Below, piece by piece: positions 9,197 through 17,495 of a stretch of 64,000 nucleotides of DNA; within the stretch, counting starts at the first letter, position 1; the number at the start of each line of letters is the position of its first letter. Where the stretch lies: contig OZ219809.1 in assembly GCA_964291375.2 (NCBI GenBank), positions 1,426,001-1,490,000 of the forward strand. The letters are read 5' to 3'. This stretch comes from 3107 sp001483205 (GTDB lineage Bacteria; Pseudomonadota; Alphaproteobacteria; Rhodobacterales; Rhodobacteraceae). The translations under genes and the position numbers were made by a program. The notes under the pieces are model-generated. The model saw only the letters and a list, made by a program, of their open reading frames with translations, did no database searches and was not told the DNA's origin.

Positions 9197-10471
9197 TTAT
9201 TCCTTGTGCAGCCGGGCGATACAGAACCCGTCCATGCCGCCCTTCCCGGCCCAGTAATCCGGTCGCAGGCGCACGGCCCCCCCGGGCGTGATCCAGCCGG
9301 GATCAATCCACGGCAGTGCCGGGCGCACCACCGACAGACCGGCATGGCGCTCAAGGGCGGCGCTGATCTGAAGCTCCCCTTCCTCGGGCAACAGCGAACA
9401 GGCGCAATAGACCAGCCGCCCGCCGGGGCGCAACAGGCTCAGCGCATGGTCAATCAGGCGTTCCTGCGCCCCGAATAATGCCGAAAAGCCGTCCCGGTCT
9501 TTCGCGTGGGGCATGTCGGGATGGCGGCGGATCGTGCCCGACGCGGTGCAGGGTGCATCCAGCAGAACCGCATCATACGCCCCGGTATGCTCAAGCGCAT
9601 CGCCGATGATCAGGCGGGCCGTCAGCCCGGTGCGCCGCAGGTTCGCCTGCATCCGCCTCATACGGGGTTCGGACCGGTCAAGTGCCGTGACATCTGCCCC
9701 CGCCGCCGCCAGTTGCATCGTCTTGCCGCCGGGCGCGGCGCAAAGGTCAAGCACCGCCTCGCCGGGCCTCGGGGCCAGAATCGCCACCGGCATTGCTGAT
9801 GCGGCGTCCTGCACCCACCAGTCGCCATTGACATAGCCGGGCAGGGCCGAAACCTGCCCGCCGCCTGCGCAGCGCACCGATCCGTTGGGCAGGGCAATGC
9901 CGCCCACACGGGCCGCCAATGCGTCCGCGTCACCATTCGCGGGCGTCAGGTCGAGCGGCGCTCCGGCGGCATGAGCGGCCTCGATAGCAAGGGTCGCGGA
10001 TGCGCCGTAGGTGTCCGTCATCCTCTGCCGCAGCCATTTAGGAAGCCTCGGCATGGGCAGGTCCGGCCACAGGGCAGGGCCGTGCTGCACGACCCGGCGC
10101 AGGGTGGCGTTGACCAGCCCCGACAGATGGGCGGTTTCGTGCCCGGCGCGGGTCAGCGCGACCGCGTTATTCACCACCCCGTGCCCGGCCTCTTCCAACT
10201 GGCATATCTCGACCGTCGCCATGCGCAGGGTGTTCATTACCGGCGGCGACGGCATCCGGTGCAGATAGCGCCCCAGCAACCGGTCGGCCCGGTCCATCCA
10301 CCTTAAGGTTTCCCGCGCCAGCCGCATGGCACGGGCCATGTCACCGGGGTAAAGCCCCGACAGCGGCCCCCTGGTGGCGTCATCCCACTCCGCCGGCAGG
10401 CGCTTGTCGAGCAACACGCCGTTCAGCAGCGCCAGAGCGGCCTGTCGGGCAATGCGGCCTGTATGCGGCAT
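9197..10471 (-). CDS. rsmB: 16S rRNA (cytosine-967-C5)-methyltransferase
   Basis: A 424-aa RsmB/Sun-type enzyme with an N-terminal NusB-like helical domain (about 1-140) and a C-terminal SAM-dependent methyltransferase domain. Conserved features are DLCAAPGGKTMQLA (SAM binding), the catalytic-site DAPCTASGTIRRHPD and the second cysteine in CACSLLPEEGE. The frame stays open upstream into the repeat array, but conserved sequence begins at MPHTGRIARQAALALL, so I place the start at 10471. The last codons (ARLHKE) lie in a segment duplicated downstream. Confidence 0.93.
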   Translation of the reverse strand: MPHTGRIARQAALALLNGVLLDKRLPAEWDDATRGPLSGLYPGDMARAMRLARETLRWMDRADRLLGRYLHRMPSPPVMNTLRMATVEICQLEEAGHGVVNNAVALTRAGHETAHLSGLVNATLRRVVQHGPALWPDLPMPRLPKWLRQRMTDTYGASATLAIEAAHAAGAPLDLTPANGDADALAARVGGIALPNGSVRCAGGGQVSALPGYVNGDWWVQDAASAMPVAILAPRPGEAVLDLCAAPGGKTMQLAAAGADVTALDRSEPRMRRMQANLRRTGLTARLIIGDALEHTGAYDAVLLDAPCTASGTIRRHPDMPHAKDRDGFSALFGAQERLIDHALSLLRPGGRLVYCACSLLPEEGELQISAALERHAGLSVVRPALPWIDPGWITPGGAVRLRPDYWAGKGGMDGFCIARLHKE

Positions 10472-10554
10472 CTGTTCCGGCCCCGTGATGGTTGATGTTC
10501 CGGCATGGGGTGGCTTATATCGGCCATGCGCCCGCCGCAAGCAGGAGACCCGGC

Positions 10555-10752
10555 ATGACCAAGACCGATACATCCGGGGACGCCCGGAAAGAGGGGTTGC
10601 CCCCCGCCGCTGAACGCGCGCTTGCCGAGGCGCGGGCGCGGCGGCTTGAGGCCGGGGATGCGCCGCCGCCGAAAGAGATCGGGGGCCGCGACGGGCCGGA
10701 CCCGGTGCGCTTTGGTGATTGGGAGAAGAAGGGGATTGCGGTTGATTTCTGA
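10555..10752 (+). CDS. DUF1674 (SDHAF4-like) protein
   Basis: A 65-aa protein with the C-terminal GGRDGPDPVRFGDWEKKGIAVDF-type signature of DUF1674. This family is related to succinate dehydrogenase assembly factor 4. The ATG at 10555 is preceded by AGGAGA; I chose it over upstream in-frame codons because the family is short. It is divergent from rsmB and immediately followed by the tandem repeat array. A role in succinate dehydrogenase flavinylation is only inferred from the family. Confidence 0.9.
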   Translation: MTKTDTSGDARKEGLPPAAERALAEARARRLEAGDAPPPKEIGGRDGPDPVRFGDWEKKGIAVDF

Positions 10753-11534
10753 CCCGTGGTCCGGGCGCGGCGTGGGCAGGTCCGCCGGGCAATGGCAGGG
10801 ATGTGCCGGGCCGGGGCTTATCCGCGGATAAGGGCAACACTGCTGACCTATTGGCCTGGGCCGGGCGGATGGTTGGCCGGAGCAGAGGCGCGAACAGCCC
10901 GGCAAGGGCGCGCGGCTTATCCGCGGATAAGGTCAGCATCGCTGACATATTGGCGCGGGCCGGGCGGACGGTTTGCCGGGGCAGAGGTGCGAACAGCCCG
11001 GCACGGGGGGCGCTTACCCGCGGATAAGGGCAGTACTGCTGACCTATTGGTTCAGCCGGGCAGACGGCTTGCCGGGGCAGAGGCATGAACAGCCCGGCGA
11101 GGGGGCCGGCTTATCCGCGGATAAGGGCAACACTGCTGACCTATTGGCACGGGCCGGGCGGACGGTTTGCCGGAGCAGAGGCGCGAACAGCCCGGCGAGG
11201 GGGGGCCGCTTATCCGCGGATGAGGGCAGTACTGCTGACCTATTGGCCTGGGCCGGGCGGATGGTTTGCCGGAACAGAGGCCCGAACAGCCCGGCACGAG
11301 GGGCTTATCCGCGGATAAGGGCAGCACCTCTGACCTATTGGCGCGTCAGTGGCCAACCTGACCCCGCCCGGTCGCAAGACCGGGCCGCGCCGTCTACCCC
11401 TCAATGGGGTGGGCGGCGCGCGCCCCCCGGACGGGTCGCGCCTCTGTTCGGGCACGGGGGGCGCGGCTTATCCGCGGATAAGGTCAACACCTCTGACCTA
11501 TTGGCACGTTAGTGGCCAACCTGTTCCCGCCCGG
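10753..11534. repeat. approximately 97-bp tandem repeat array with CTTATCCGCGGATAAG
   Basis: Seven copies of the 16-bp palindrome or close variants lie at 10817, 10916, 11013, 11110, 11209, 11304 and 11467. The first six are spaced 95-99 bp apart. Each is followed by a GGGCARNACTGCTGACCTAT-type segment, TTGGC, a GGGCCGGGCGGACGGTTTGC-like segment and a CAGAGGCGCGAACAGCCCGGC segment. Before the seventh copy, the GGTCGCAAGACCGGGCC and CCTCAATGGGGTGGGCGG modules are inserted. No gene is supported, although several frames stay open. Confidence 0.9.
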
Positions 11535-13019
11535 TCACAACCTGTAGATACGGCTGAATTTGTCCTCGAGATAGGCCAACAGCGGCTCCTCGGACGGCAC
11601 GAAACCACAAGCCCGCTCCACGGTGTTGCGCGGCTCGAACAGGCCGCCATGGGTTTGCAGGTTGCGCCGCAGCCACCCGGTGGCGGGTGCGGTCTCTCCC
11701 CGCGCCAGCGACCGGTCCAGATCGGGCACCGCCGCGCGCATCGCCTCATAAAGGCACCCGGCATAGACATTCCCCAGGCTGTAGGTCGGGAAATACCCGA
11801 ACGCCCCCAGGGACCAATGCACATCCTGAAGGCAGCCATTGGCCAGCGTATCAACGGCAAAGCCGAAATCGGCCTCGAACCGGTCGTTCCAGGCCCCCGG
11901 CAGGTCGGCGACCTCCAGCTCTCCCGCGATCATTGCGCGCTCCAGATCGAACCGCAGCATGATATGCAGGTTATACTGTAACTCATCGGCCTCGGTGCGG
12001 ATATGGCCCTGATACACTCTGTTCACCGTGGCATGGAACGCCTCTGCATCGGCACTGCCGAAATCGCCGAACACGCCCTTCATCCTGTCGAACAGCCATC
12101 CGGTAAAGGCGCGCCCCCGGCCCAACTGGTTTTCATAGATCCGGCTCTGGCTTTCATGCACGCCCGCCGACGCGCCACCGCCCACCGGCGTCAGCATATA
12201 AGCGTCGTCGATGTTCTGCTCATAGCAGCCATGGCCAACCTCATGGATCGTCGAATAGAGGCAGTTGAAGGGATCAGTGGCCGATGTCCGCGTGGTGATC
12301 CTGACATCTGCGCCCGAGCCGATACAGAACGGATGCACAACCGTGTCAAGCCGCCCGTGACTGAAATCATAGCCAAAGATGCCCGCGATCTCATGGGCAA
12401 AGGCCATCTGCCGTGTCTCATCAAACACGCCCGACAGGGGCTTTGGCGCAAAGGACGCCCCCATCACCCGGTCCCGCAACGCGGTCAGGCGCGGGCGCAT
12501 CAGCGCGAACATCTCTGCAATCGCCGCCCCGGAGGCATCAGGTTCGTGTTCCTGCAACAGCGCATCATAGCGGTCGCCCTTGCCACCGTCAGAAAGCGCG
12601 TCCGCCTCTTGCCGCCGCAGGTCGAGAACCGTCTTAAGCGCAGGCGCAAAGGCGGCGAAATCCTGATTTTTGCGTGCCCCGGCCCATATCCCCTGGGCCA
12701 GACTGGTTTCCCGCGCGAGAGCGGCGGCGAGATCAGCCGGAACCCTGATCCTGCGCAGATAGTCGCGGCGGATATGGCGCAGGGCGGCCCGGCCCGCCGC
12801 ATCAAGCGCCCCGGTGTCGATGCGCTCCAGCCACTCACCGATCCGGGGGTGGGTGCGCCGCTCATGCAGGACCGTCTCCAGCACTTCCATCTCTTCGGCC
12901 CGCTGAGCGGCGGCCCCGCGCGGCATCATGGTTTCCTGATCCCATTCCAGCCGCTGCGAAATCTGCAACAGCGCTTCGGTCCGGCGCTGAAAGGCCATCA
13001 GCTCTGCATAATCGGACAT
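11535..13019 (-). CDS. M32 family metallocarboxypeptidase (Taq type)
   Basis: A 494-aa M32 carboxypeptidase, which removes C-terminal residues in a metal-dependent reaction. The zinc motif HEVGHG (family HExxH) follows STI near residue 259, and the helical fold and the ESQSRIYENQLGR stretch are conserved. The length is normal and no signal peptide is seen, so it is probably cytoplasmic. Its stop lies only a few bases from the last repeat module of the array. Confidence 0.96.
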   Translation of the reverse strand: MSDYAELMAFQRRTEALLQISQRLEWDQETMMPRGAAAQRAEEMEVLETVLHERRTHPRIGEWLERIDTGALDAAGRAALRHIRRDYLRRIRVPADLAAALARETSLAQGIWAGARKNQDFAAFAPALKTVLDLRRQEADALSDGGKGDRYDALLQEHEPDASGAAIAEMFALMRPRLTALRDRVMGASFAPKPLSGVFDETRQMAFAHEIAGIFGYDFSHGRLDTVVHPFCIGSGADVRITTRTSATDPFNCLYSTIHEVGHGCYEQNIDDAYMLTPVGGGASAGVHESQSRIYENQLGRGRAFTGWLFDRMKGVFGDFGSADAEAFHATVNRVYQGHIRTEADELQYNLHIMLRFDLERAMIAGELEVADLPGAWNDRFEADFGFAVDTLANGCLQDVHWSLGAFGYFPTYSLGNVYAGCLYEAMRAAVPDLDRSLARGETAPATGWLRRNLQTHGGLFEPRNTVERACGFVPSEEPLLAYLEDKFSRIYRL

Positions 13020-13082
13020 TTCCGGTTCACCCTCTGATATGTTGCGGTGCGGGATATTGCGCGGCGAATCGCGCGCGGATGA

Positions 13083-14165
13083 TCAGGACAAAGGCGGCAA
13101 TCGCCCCCCCTGATGCAGAATCGCCAGCGACAGGGGCGCGGCGTGAACCACCGTCACAATGCCAAGCAACGCCTGCAAAAACAGCATTGCGACCGCAACG
13201 GCAAATGCGGCCCGTGTGGTGCGGTTGGCGCTGGTGCGGCTTTTCCGCCAGACAATGAAGGCGAACAGGATCAGCAGATACCCGGCCACACGGTGCAGAA
13301 ACTGAACCGTGGCAGGGTTTTCAAACAGGTTCGACCATATTGGCGTCAGCGACAGCATCCCGTCGGGGATCACCTGCCCCGCCATCAGCGGCCAGTCGAT
13401 ATAACCGCGCCCGGCGTCAATACCGGCAACCAGCGCGCCGAGCAGGATTTGCAGAAAGGCAAAGTGCATCAGCCCGGTTGCGGCAGAGAACAGCCGGGCC
13501 TCGCGGGCGCGCCGGGCCCGCAGCAGGTCCGGCCCGGATCGCGACAGCAACAGCATATACCAGGTGATCAGGCCGAGAATGACAAAGGCCAGCCCCAGAT
13601 GAATCGCCAGCCGGTAAGAGGCCACATCAACCGCCCGACCGCTGAGGCCGGAACGCACCATCCACCACCCGGCCACGCCCTGCAAACCGCCCAGCACCCC
13701 GAGCACAAGCAGGCGGCGCGTCCACCCCGCCGGGGCCTTGCCGCTCAGCCAGAAGAACAAGAACCCCGCCGCCCAGACAAGGCCGATGAAGCGCCCCAGT
13801 TGCCGGTGCCCCCACTCCCACCAGAAGATCGGCCTGAACTCTTCAAGGGTCATCCGGGTGTTCTGAAGCTGAAACTCCGGGATGGCCTGGTATTTTTCAA
13901 ATTCCGCCTGCCAGTCGGCGTCTGACAGGGGCGGGAGTGCGCCGGTGACGGGCCGCCATTCGGTGATCGACAGCCCGGAATCCGTCAGCCGCGTCAGCCC
14001 GCCGACGACGATCATCAGGACGACCAGCGCGAACAGGGCGGCAAGCCAGAGGCGAATCGCCCGGCGCGCGCCGGGGGCGTCGCTGTCGATCAGCCCGCCC
14101 GCAGGGTCCGGCACGGGGGTCTGTCCGGCCCCGACTTCCTCGAAAATATTGCGCCCCCGGGTCAT
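13083..14165 (-). CDS. ctaA: heme A synthase (COX15/CtaA)
   Basis: A 360-aa polytopic membrane protein that oxidises heme O to heme A for aa3-type cytochrome oxidase. It has about eight hydrophobic segments. Conserved signatures are VGGLTRLTDSGLSITEWRP, FWWEWGHRQLGR, HRVAGYLLILF and the C-terminal AILHQ, giving the heme-ligand histidines. It is an alphaproteobacterial (type 2) form. The gene stands alone here, separated from the M32 gene by 63 bp. Confidence 0.97.
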   Translation of the reverse strand: MTRGRNIFEEVGAGQTPVPDPAGGLIDSDAPGARRAIRLWLAALFALVVLMIVVGGLTRLTDSGLSITEWRPVTGALPPLSDADWQAEFEKYQAIPEFQLQNTRMTLEEFRPIFWWEWGHRQLGRFIGLVWAAGFLFFWLSGKAPAGWTRRLLVLGVLGGLQGVAGWWMVRSGLSGRAVDVASYRLAIHLGLAFVILGLITWYMLLLSRSGPDLLRARRAREARLFSAATGLMHFAFLQILLGALVAGIDAGRGYIDWPLMAGQVIPDGMLSLTPIWSNLFENPATVQFLHRVAGYLLILFAFIVWRKSRTSANRTTRAAFAVAVAMLFLQALLGIVTVVHAAPLSLAILHQGGRLPPLS

Positions 14166-14209
14166 GTTTCGCCCTTTGCTATCTGTGCCGGGCCGGGGCC
14201 TGACGACAG

Positions 14210-14290
14210 GAGGAATACCCCTGCATATTGGCCGGGCCGGGCGGACGGTTTGGCCAGCGATGCGCCATTATGCGAGAGGTCTCTGAAGTT
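14210..14290. repeat. short repeat element with inverted ends
   Basis: The left end CCCCTGCATATTGGCC and the right end GCGCCATTATGCGAGAGGTC enclose GGGCCGGGCGGACGGTTTGG. It is a minimal copy of the dispersed family without internal hairpin modules, lying in the gap between ctaA and trmJ. Confidence 0.65.
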
Positions 14291-14336
14291 GATTTCACGT
14301 TCCGCCAGACTAGGGTGCGCCCGCGCCGGGTGCAAG

Positions 14337-15095
14337 TCAGCCGCGCCCCTCTCTGCCCCGCGCCATTTGCCGCAGCACGCCATGCAGCATCCGCACATCC
14401 GCCCGTGTCAGGGCCATGCGCGACCACAGGTTGCGCAGGTTGGTCTTCATCCTGTCTGCCTTGGCCTCGGGGAAAAAGAACCCCGCCGCCTCCAGCCGTC
14501 TCTCGAAATGATCGCCCAGTTTGCTGATCTCAAGCGCCGTCGCCCGTTCGGGTGGCACCGCGTCCGGCGGCACCCCGTCCCCGGCCTGACGCCGCCACTC
14601 ATAGGCGATCAGCAGCACGCATTGGGCCAGGTTGAGCGACGCAAAGGCCGGATTCACCGGCACCGAGATAATCGCATTGACGCGCGCGATGTCCTCGTTT
14701 TCCAGACCGGCGCGCTCCGGCCCGAACAGAATGCCGATTTTCTGCCCCCCGGCGGCCATGGCGCGGGCCTGCCGCATCGCGGCCTCGGGCGTCAGCACGG
14801 GTTTTGTCAGTTCCCTGCGCCGCGCGGTGGCGGCAAAGACAAAGGCGCAGTCGGAGGTGGCCTCGGGCACGGTGGCATAAAGGCCCGCCTGATCCAGCAG
14901 ACGCCCCGCACCCGTGGCCATGGCGGTGGCCTTCGGGTTGGGCCAGCCGTCACGGGGGGCGACGATTCGCATCCGGTCAAGGCCGAAATTCCACAATGCG
15001 CGGGCCGCTGCGCCGATGTTCTCACCCAACTGAGGGCGGACGAGGATCATCGCCGGTTGCGGCGGCGGGCGTTCGGCGGCGGGGGTGGTGGTCAT
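14337..15095 (-). CDS. trmJ: tRNA (cytidine/uridine-2'-O)-methyltransferase TrmJ-like
   Basis: A 252-aa SPOUT-class (TrmH family) methyltransferase. Motif 1 is ILVRPQLGENIGAAARA. Motif 2, ILFGPERAGLENEDIA, and motif 3, ISVPVNPAFASLNLAQCV, form the knotted SAM site. TrmJ modifies position 32 of certain tRNAs. The C-terminal extension (about 170-252) matches the TrmJ type rather than short TrmL. Assignment to TrmJ over other TrmH-family members is likely but not certain. Confidence 0.9.
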   Translation of the reverse strand: MTTTPAAERPPPQPAMILVRPQLGENIGAAARALWNFGLDRMRIVAPRDGWPNPKATAMATGAGRLLDQAGLYATVPEATSDCAFVFAATARRRELTKPVLTPEAAMRQARAMAAGGQKIGILFGPERAGLENEDIARVNAIISVPVNPAFASLNLAQCVLLIAYEWRRQAGDGVPPDAVPPERATALEISKLGDHFERRLEAAGFFFPEAKADRMKTNLRNLWSRMALTRADVRMLHGVLRQMARGREGRG

Positions 15096-15132
15096 TCATG
15101 CGTCCTTCCGGTGACGGGTAAGATGGGCTGAC

Positions 15133-15148
15133 CTTATCCGCGGATAAG
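15133..15148. repeat. isolated CTTATCCGCGGATAAG palindrome
   Basis: A perfect 16-bp palindrome in the intergenic region between the divergent trmJ and thiE-like genes. It is a single copy without the flanking GACCTATTGGC arm seen at most other sites. Confidence 0.7.
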
Positions 15149-15313
15149 CTCGTGTTCGCCATGCGCGCGCCCTCTGCGCCCTCTGCGTCCCGGTTGCGGG
15201 GGTGATACGCCGCCACCGGCGTCACGGCAAGATACACCCCGCGCGTCCGTGATATGGTCGGGCGGTGTTTTCCCCGCTATAGGGGCAAACGTCCGATTCG
15301 GGGGACTTGCCGG

Positions 15314-15937
15314 ATGACCGAAACCGAAAAACCGCAGCTCTGCCTGATCACGCCGCCGGAGCCTGACCCGTCGCGCCTTACCGCCCGGCTGTTGCCCGCT
15401 CTGGACGCGGCAGAGGTGGCTTGCGTGCGCCTGTCCCTGCCCACCCGGAATGAGGATCAAATCATCCGCGCCGCCGATGCGCTGCGCGACCTCTGCCATG
15501 CCCGCGACATCGCGCTGCTGATTGATGATCATGTTCTGATGGTCGGGCGGCTCGGCCTTGACGGGGTGCATCTGACGGATGCGGCCCGTTCGGTGCGGGG
15601 CGCGCGCAGGGCGCTCGGGGCCGACGCGATTGTCGGCGCATTCTGCGGGGCCTCGCGCCATGACGGGATGACGGCGGGCGAGGCGGGCGCGGATTATGTC
15701 TGTTTCGGCCCCGCCGGGGCGACGACCCTGGGCCGGGGGGAACGGGCAGGGGTTGACCTGTTTCAGTGGTGGTCAGAGCTGATCGAAATTCCGGTGGTCG
15801 CCGAGGGCGCGCTGGGGGAAGACACGATCCCGACCCTTGCGCCGGTGACGGATTTTCTGGCCATCGGAGAGGAGATATGGGGGGCGGAAGACCCTGCCCT
15901 GCGCCTGAAACGGCTGGTCCGTGCAATCGGGGGCTGA
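15314..15937 (+). CDS. thiamine phosphate synthase-like protein (ThiE/TenI superfamily)
   Basis: A 207-aa TIM-barrel protein. In sequence order it shows CLITPPEPD, LIDDHVLMVGRLGLDGVHLT (typical ThiE positions), VGAFCGASRHD, DYVCFGPAGATT and IPVVAEGAL. ThiE couples HMP-PP with the thiazole phosphate. The phosphate-binding ends are less canonical than in Escherichia coli ThiE, so a related role is possible. The start at 15314 is chosen because conserved sequence begins at MTETEKPQLCL; a longer frame begins at 15254. Confidence 0.8.
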   Translation: MTETEKPQLCLITPPEPDPSRLTARLLPALDAAEVACVRLSLPTRNEDQIIRAADALRDLCHARDIALLIDDHVLMVGRLGLDGVHLTDAARSVRGARRALGADAIVGAFCGASRHDGMTAGEAGADYVCFGPAGATTLGRGERAGVDLFQWWSELIEIPVVAEGALGEDTIPTLAPVTDFLAIGEEIWGAEDPALRLKRLVRAIGG

Positions 15938-16056
15938 GCGTTGGGGGGACCGGGCCGCGCCTGTTACGCTGCTGGACAAAAGAGCCGAAGCGGTTCAATG
16001 TCCGTCCAGGCCCTTATATACCGGGGCCAGGAACCTGACGCGCGATGAGGGATGCT

Positions 16057-17127
16057 ATGACAAAGCTAACCAAGGAAGGGTTTAAGCGGCTAAGGCTATA
16101 TCAGCCAAGGCGGAAGCATGAGCAAAACTGTCCGATCTGGCCCAAGTCTCCGGCTCAATTGCGTGTAATCAGCCGCGATCCTCCGGATGATGCTGTCTGG
16201 TCGCCACGCGCTGGCGGGGTCTTTAAGATGTTCGACGATCAAAGACTCCCCGACGTTTTATCCGACACAGAGGTCAAAAAGCGGCTTTCCTCATGGATAT
16301 GGGAAAAGAACAATGCGTTCGAGACACTTGATGAAAATGAGAAAAGTGAGATACCGGAAATCACGGAAAAGCTGATCAAAGACCTCGGCAAGCGGAAGCC
16401 TCTGCCGGTTGAGGATCGCATTGACCGGGCCTTGCAAGCAATCGGCAGGCCACCAGAAGGACTGGATGCAGACACAAGGGCCCCCAACGACAATCAAGCA
16501 CTTTTCATGGCAGCAACGGAATGCGACAATGATCGAGAAATGATATGGCTTCTACGTCAGCTTGAGACAGCGGGACTGCTCACAAATCCAAATCCCAAAG
16601 ATTTTCATTCTCGTTACGTTCTTTCACTGAAGGGCCTTGCCCGGCTCGAAAGCGGGGGTGATGCCTTGGTGTCGAAGACTGCATTCGTCGCGATGTGGCT
16701 CGACAAAGAGGTCAAAGACGCATATGAAAAGGGTATCGCCCCGGCAATCCGTAACGCTCGCTATGAGCCGTGTCGGATCGACAAGGAGGAGTATTCTGAC
16801 AAGATTGATGACAGGATCATTGCCGAAATCCGCCGGGCCCGTTTCCTGGTCTGCGATTTGACCTGCGGCCTCTTGCGAGACAAGACCGCTGACTCCGAAA
16901 AGACCGCTGACTCCAAAAAGACCACCGCTATTGCGAGGGGTAGCGTCTATTATGAGGCAGGCTTTGCCCACGGCCTCAACAAGCCGGTAATCTGGACCTG
17001 CCGCGAAGACCTTCTCGAACATGTTCACTTCGACATCAACCACTATAATTTCATTACGTGGAAAGATGGAGAGGAAGACAAGCTCCGGAAGAAGATAGAA
17101 GATCGGATTGGGGCGGTGATCTTCTGA
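16057..17127 (+). CDS. accessory protein with deoxyribosyltransferase/TIR-like C-terminal domain
   Basis: A 356-aa protein. The C-terminal ~155 residues start with KTAFVAMWLDKEVKDAYEKG and include IDDRIIAEIRRARFLVCDLT and GSVYYEAGFAHGLNKPVIWTC. This is the Rossmann-like pattern of nucleoside 2-deoxyribosyltransferase/TIR-like domains often found in bacterial defence or nucleotide-sensing proteins. The N-terminal ~200 residues are unrecognised, charged and helical. GAGGG lies 5 nt before the ATG at 16057. A short duplication (KTADSEKTADSKKT) interrupts the domain near residue 285. AT content and codon use differ from neighbours, suggesting transfer. The function is unproven. Confidence 0.7.
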   Translation: MTKLTKEGFKRLRLYQPRRKHEQNCPIWPKSPAQLRVISRDPPDDAVWSPRAGGVFKMFDDQRLPDVLSDTEVKKRLSSWIWEKNNAFETLDENEKSEIPEITEKLIKDLGKRKPLPVEDRIDRALQAIGRPPEGLDADTRAPNDNQALFMAATECDNDREMIWLLRQLETAGLLTNPNPKDFHSRYVLSLKGLARLESGGDALVSKTAFVAMWLDKEVKDAYEKGIAPAIRNARYEPCRIDKEEYSDKIDDRIIAEIRRARFLVCDLTCGLLRDKTADSEKTADSKKTTAIARGSVYYEAGFAHGLNKPVIWTCREDLLEHVHFDINHYNFITWKDGEEDKLRKKIEDRIGAVIF

Positions 17128-17224
17128 GGCAATACAGCATTTCAAAAAACCCCTGATATGCCCCGGAATGCAACAGCCCCCGGCGCGTTTCCCGCAATGC
17201 GCCAGCCACGCCCCCATAGCACAA

Positions 17225-17337
17225 CGGATGATTAACCTTTCTGTGTCAGTCTGGTCGCGCCCTGACCGGCCTGATGCCGGTATCGGGCGACTTCCTCCCT
17301 GTTGGACTGGCCGCATCCTCGCGATGCGGCCTTTTTT
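17225..17337 (+). ncRNA. candidate small RNA or 3'UTR-derived RNA
   Basis: Downstream of the accessory gene, a compact hairpin ACCGGC-CTGAT-GCCGGT (about 17262-17278) is followed by a pyrimidine stretch CTTCCTCCCTG and then a strong intrinsic terminator at 17309-17337. The CCTCCC stretch could pair with Shine-Dalgarno sequences. No convincing promoter is seen, so it may simply be the 3' end of the upstream transcript. Confidence 0.3.
17309..17337 (+). terminator. Rho-independent terminator
   Basis: GGCCGCATC (17309-17317) pairs with GATGCGGCC (17323-17331) across a 5-nt loop and is followed by six T. This is a textbook intrinsic terminator for transcripts coming from the accessory gene at 16057-17127. 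Confidence 0.9.
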
Positions 17338-17385
17338 CGCCCGTCGCCCCCGCGAAAACCGGCAAAACATTCCCCGTATTCCCTG

Positions 17386-17414
17386 TTGACCCCCGCAACG
17401 GCTCGGCTTAACGT
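17386..17414 (+). promoter_or_regulatory. sigma-70-like promoter
   Basis: The -35 TTGACC (17386-17391) and the -10 TAACGT (17409-17414) are separated by 17 nt. Transcription would begin near 17421, either for the short RNA ending at the next terminator or, on read-through, for the IalB-like gene. Confidence 0.5.
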
Positions 17415-17420
17415 AGCGTC

Positions 17421-17495
17421 ACAAATCAAAGTCGGCCAGTCCGGCGGGGAGATCAGAACAGGAAAAAGGGCCGCCTTTCAGGCCCTTTTTCTTTT
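17421..17495 (+). ncRNA. candidate ~75-nt small RNA
   Basis: Bounded by a well-spaced promoter and an intrinsic terminator (AAAAGGGCC pairing with GGCCCTTTT, then TTCTTTT). The body contains GGCCAGTCCGGCGGGGAGATC and no open reading frame with a ribosome site. It could alternatively be an attenuated leader of the IalB-like gene at 17600. I do not recognise a known RNA family. Confidence 0.45.

Noticed and set aside
10817..10832. Paired DnaA boxes in the palindrome
   Set aside because: The half-site TTATCCGC lacks the CACA end of the DnaA box TTATNCACA, and dnaA/dnaN-type neighbours are absent. Replication-origin function is not supported.
10817..11482. CRISPR array (regularly spaced palindromic repeats)
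   Set aside because: The whole ~97-bp unit is repeated, including the sequence between palindromes. There are no unique spacers and no cas genes.
10817..11534. Long open frames through the tandem array, including an N-terminal extension of rsmB up to 11086
   Set aside because: They arise from GC-rich repeats with few stop codons. Conserved RsmB sequence begins at 10471, and the extension merely translates repeat units.
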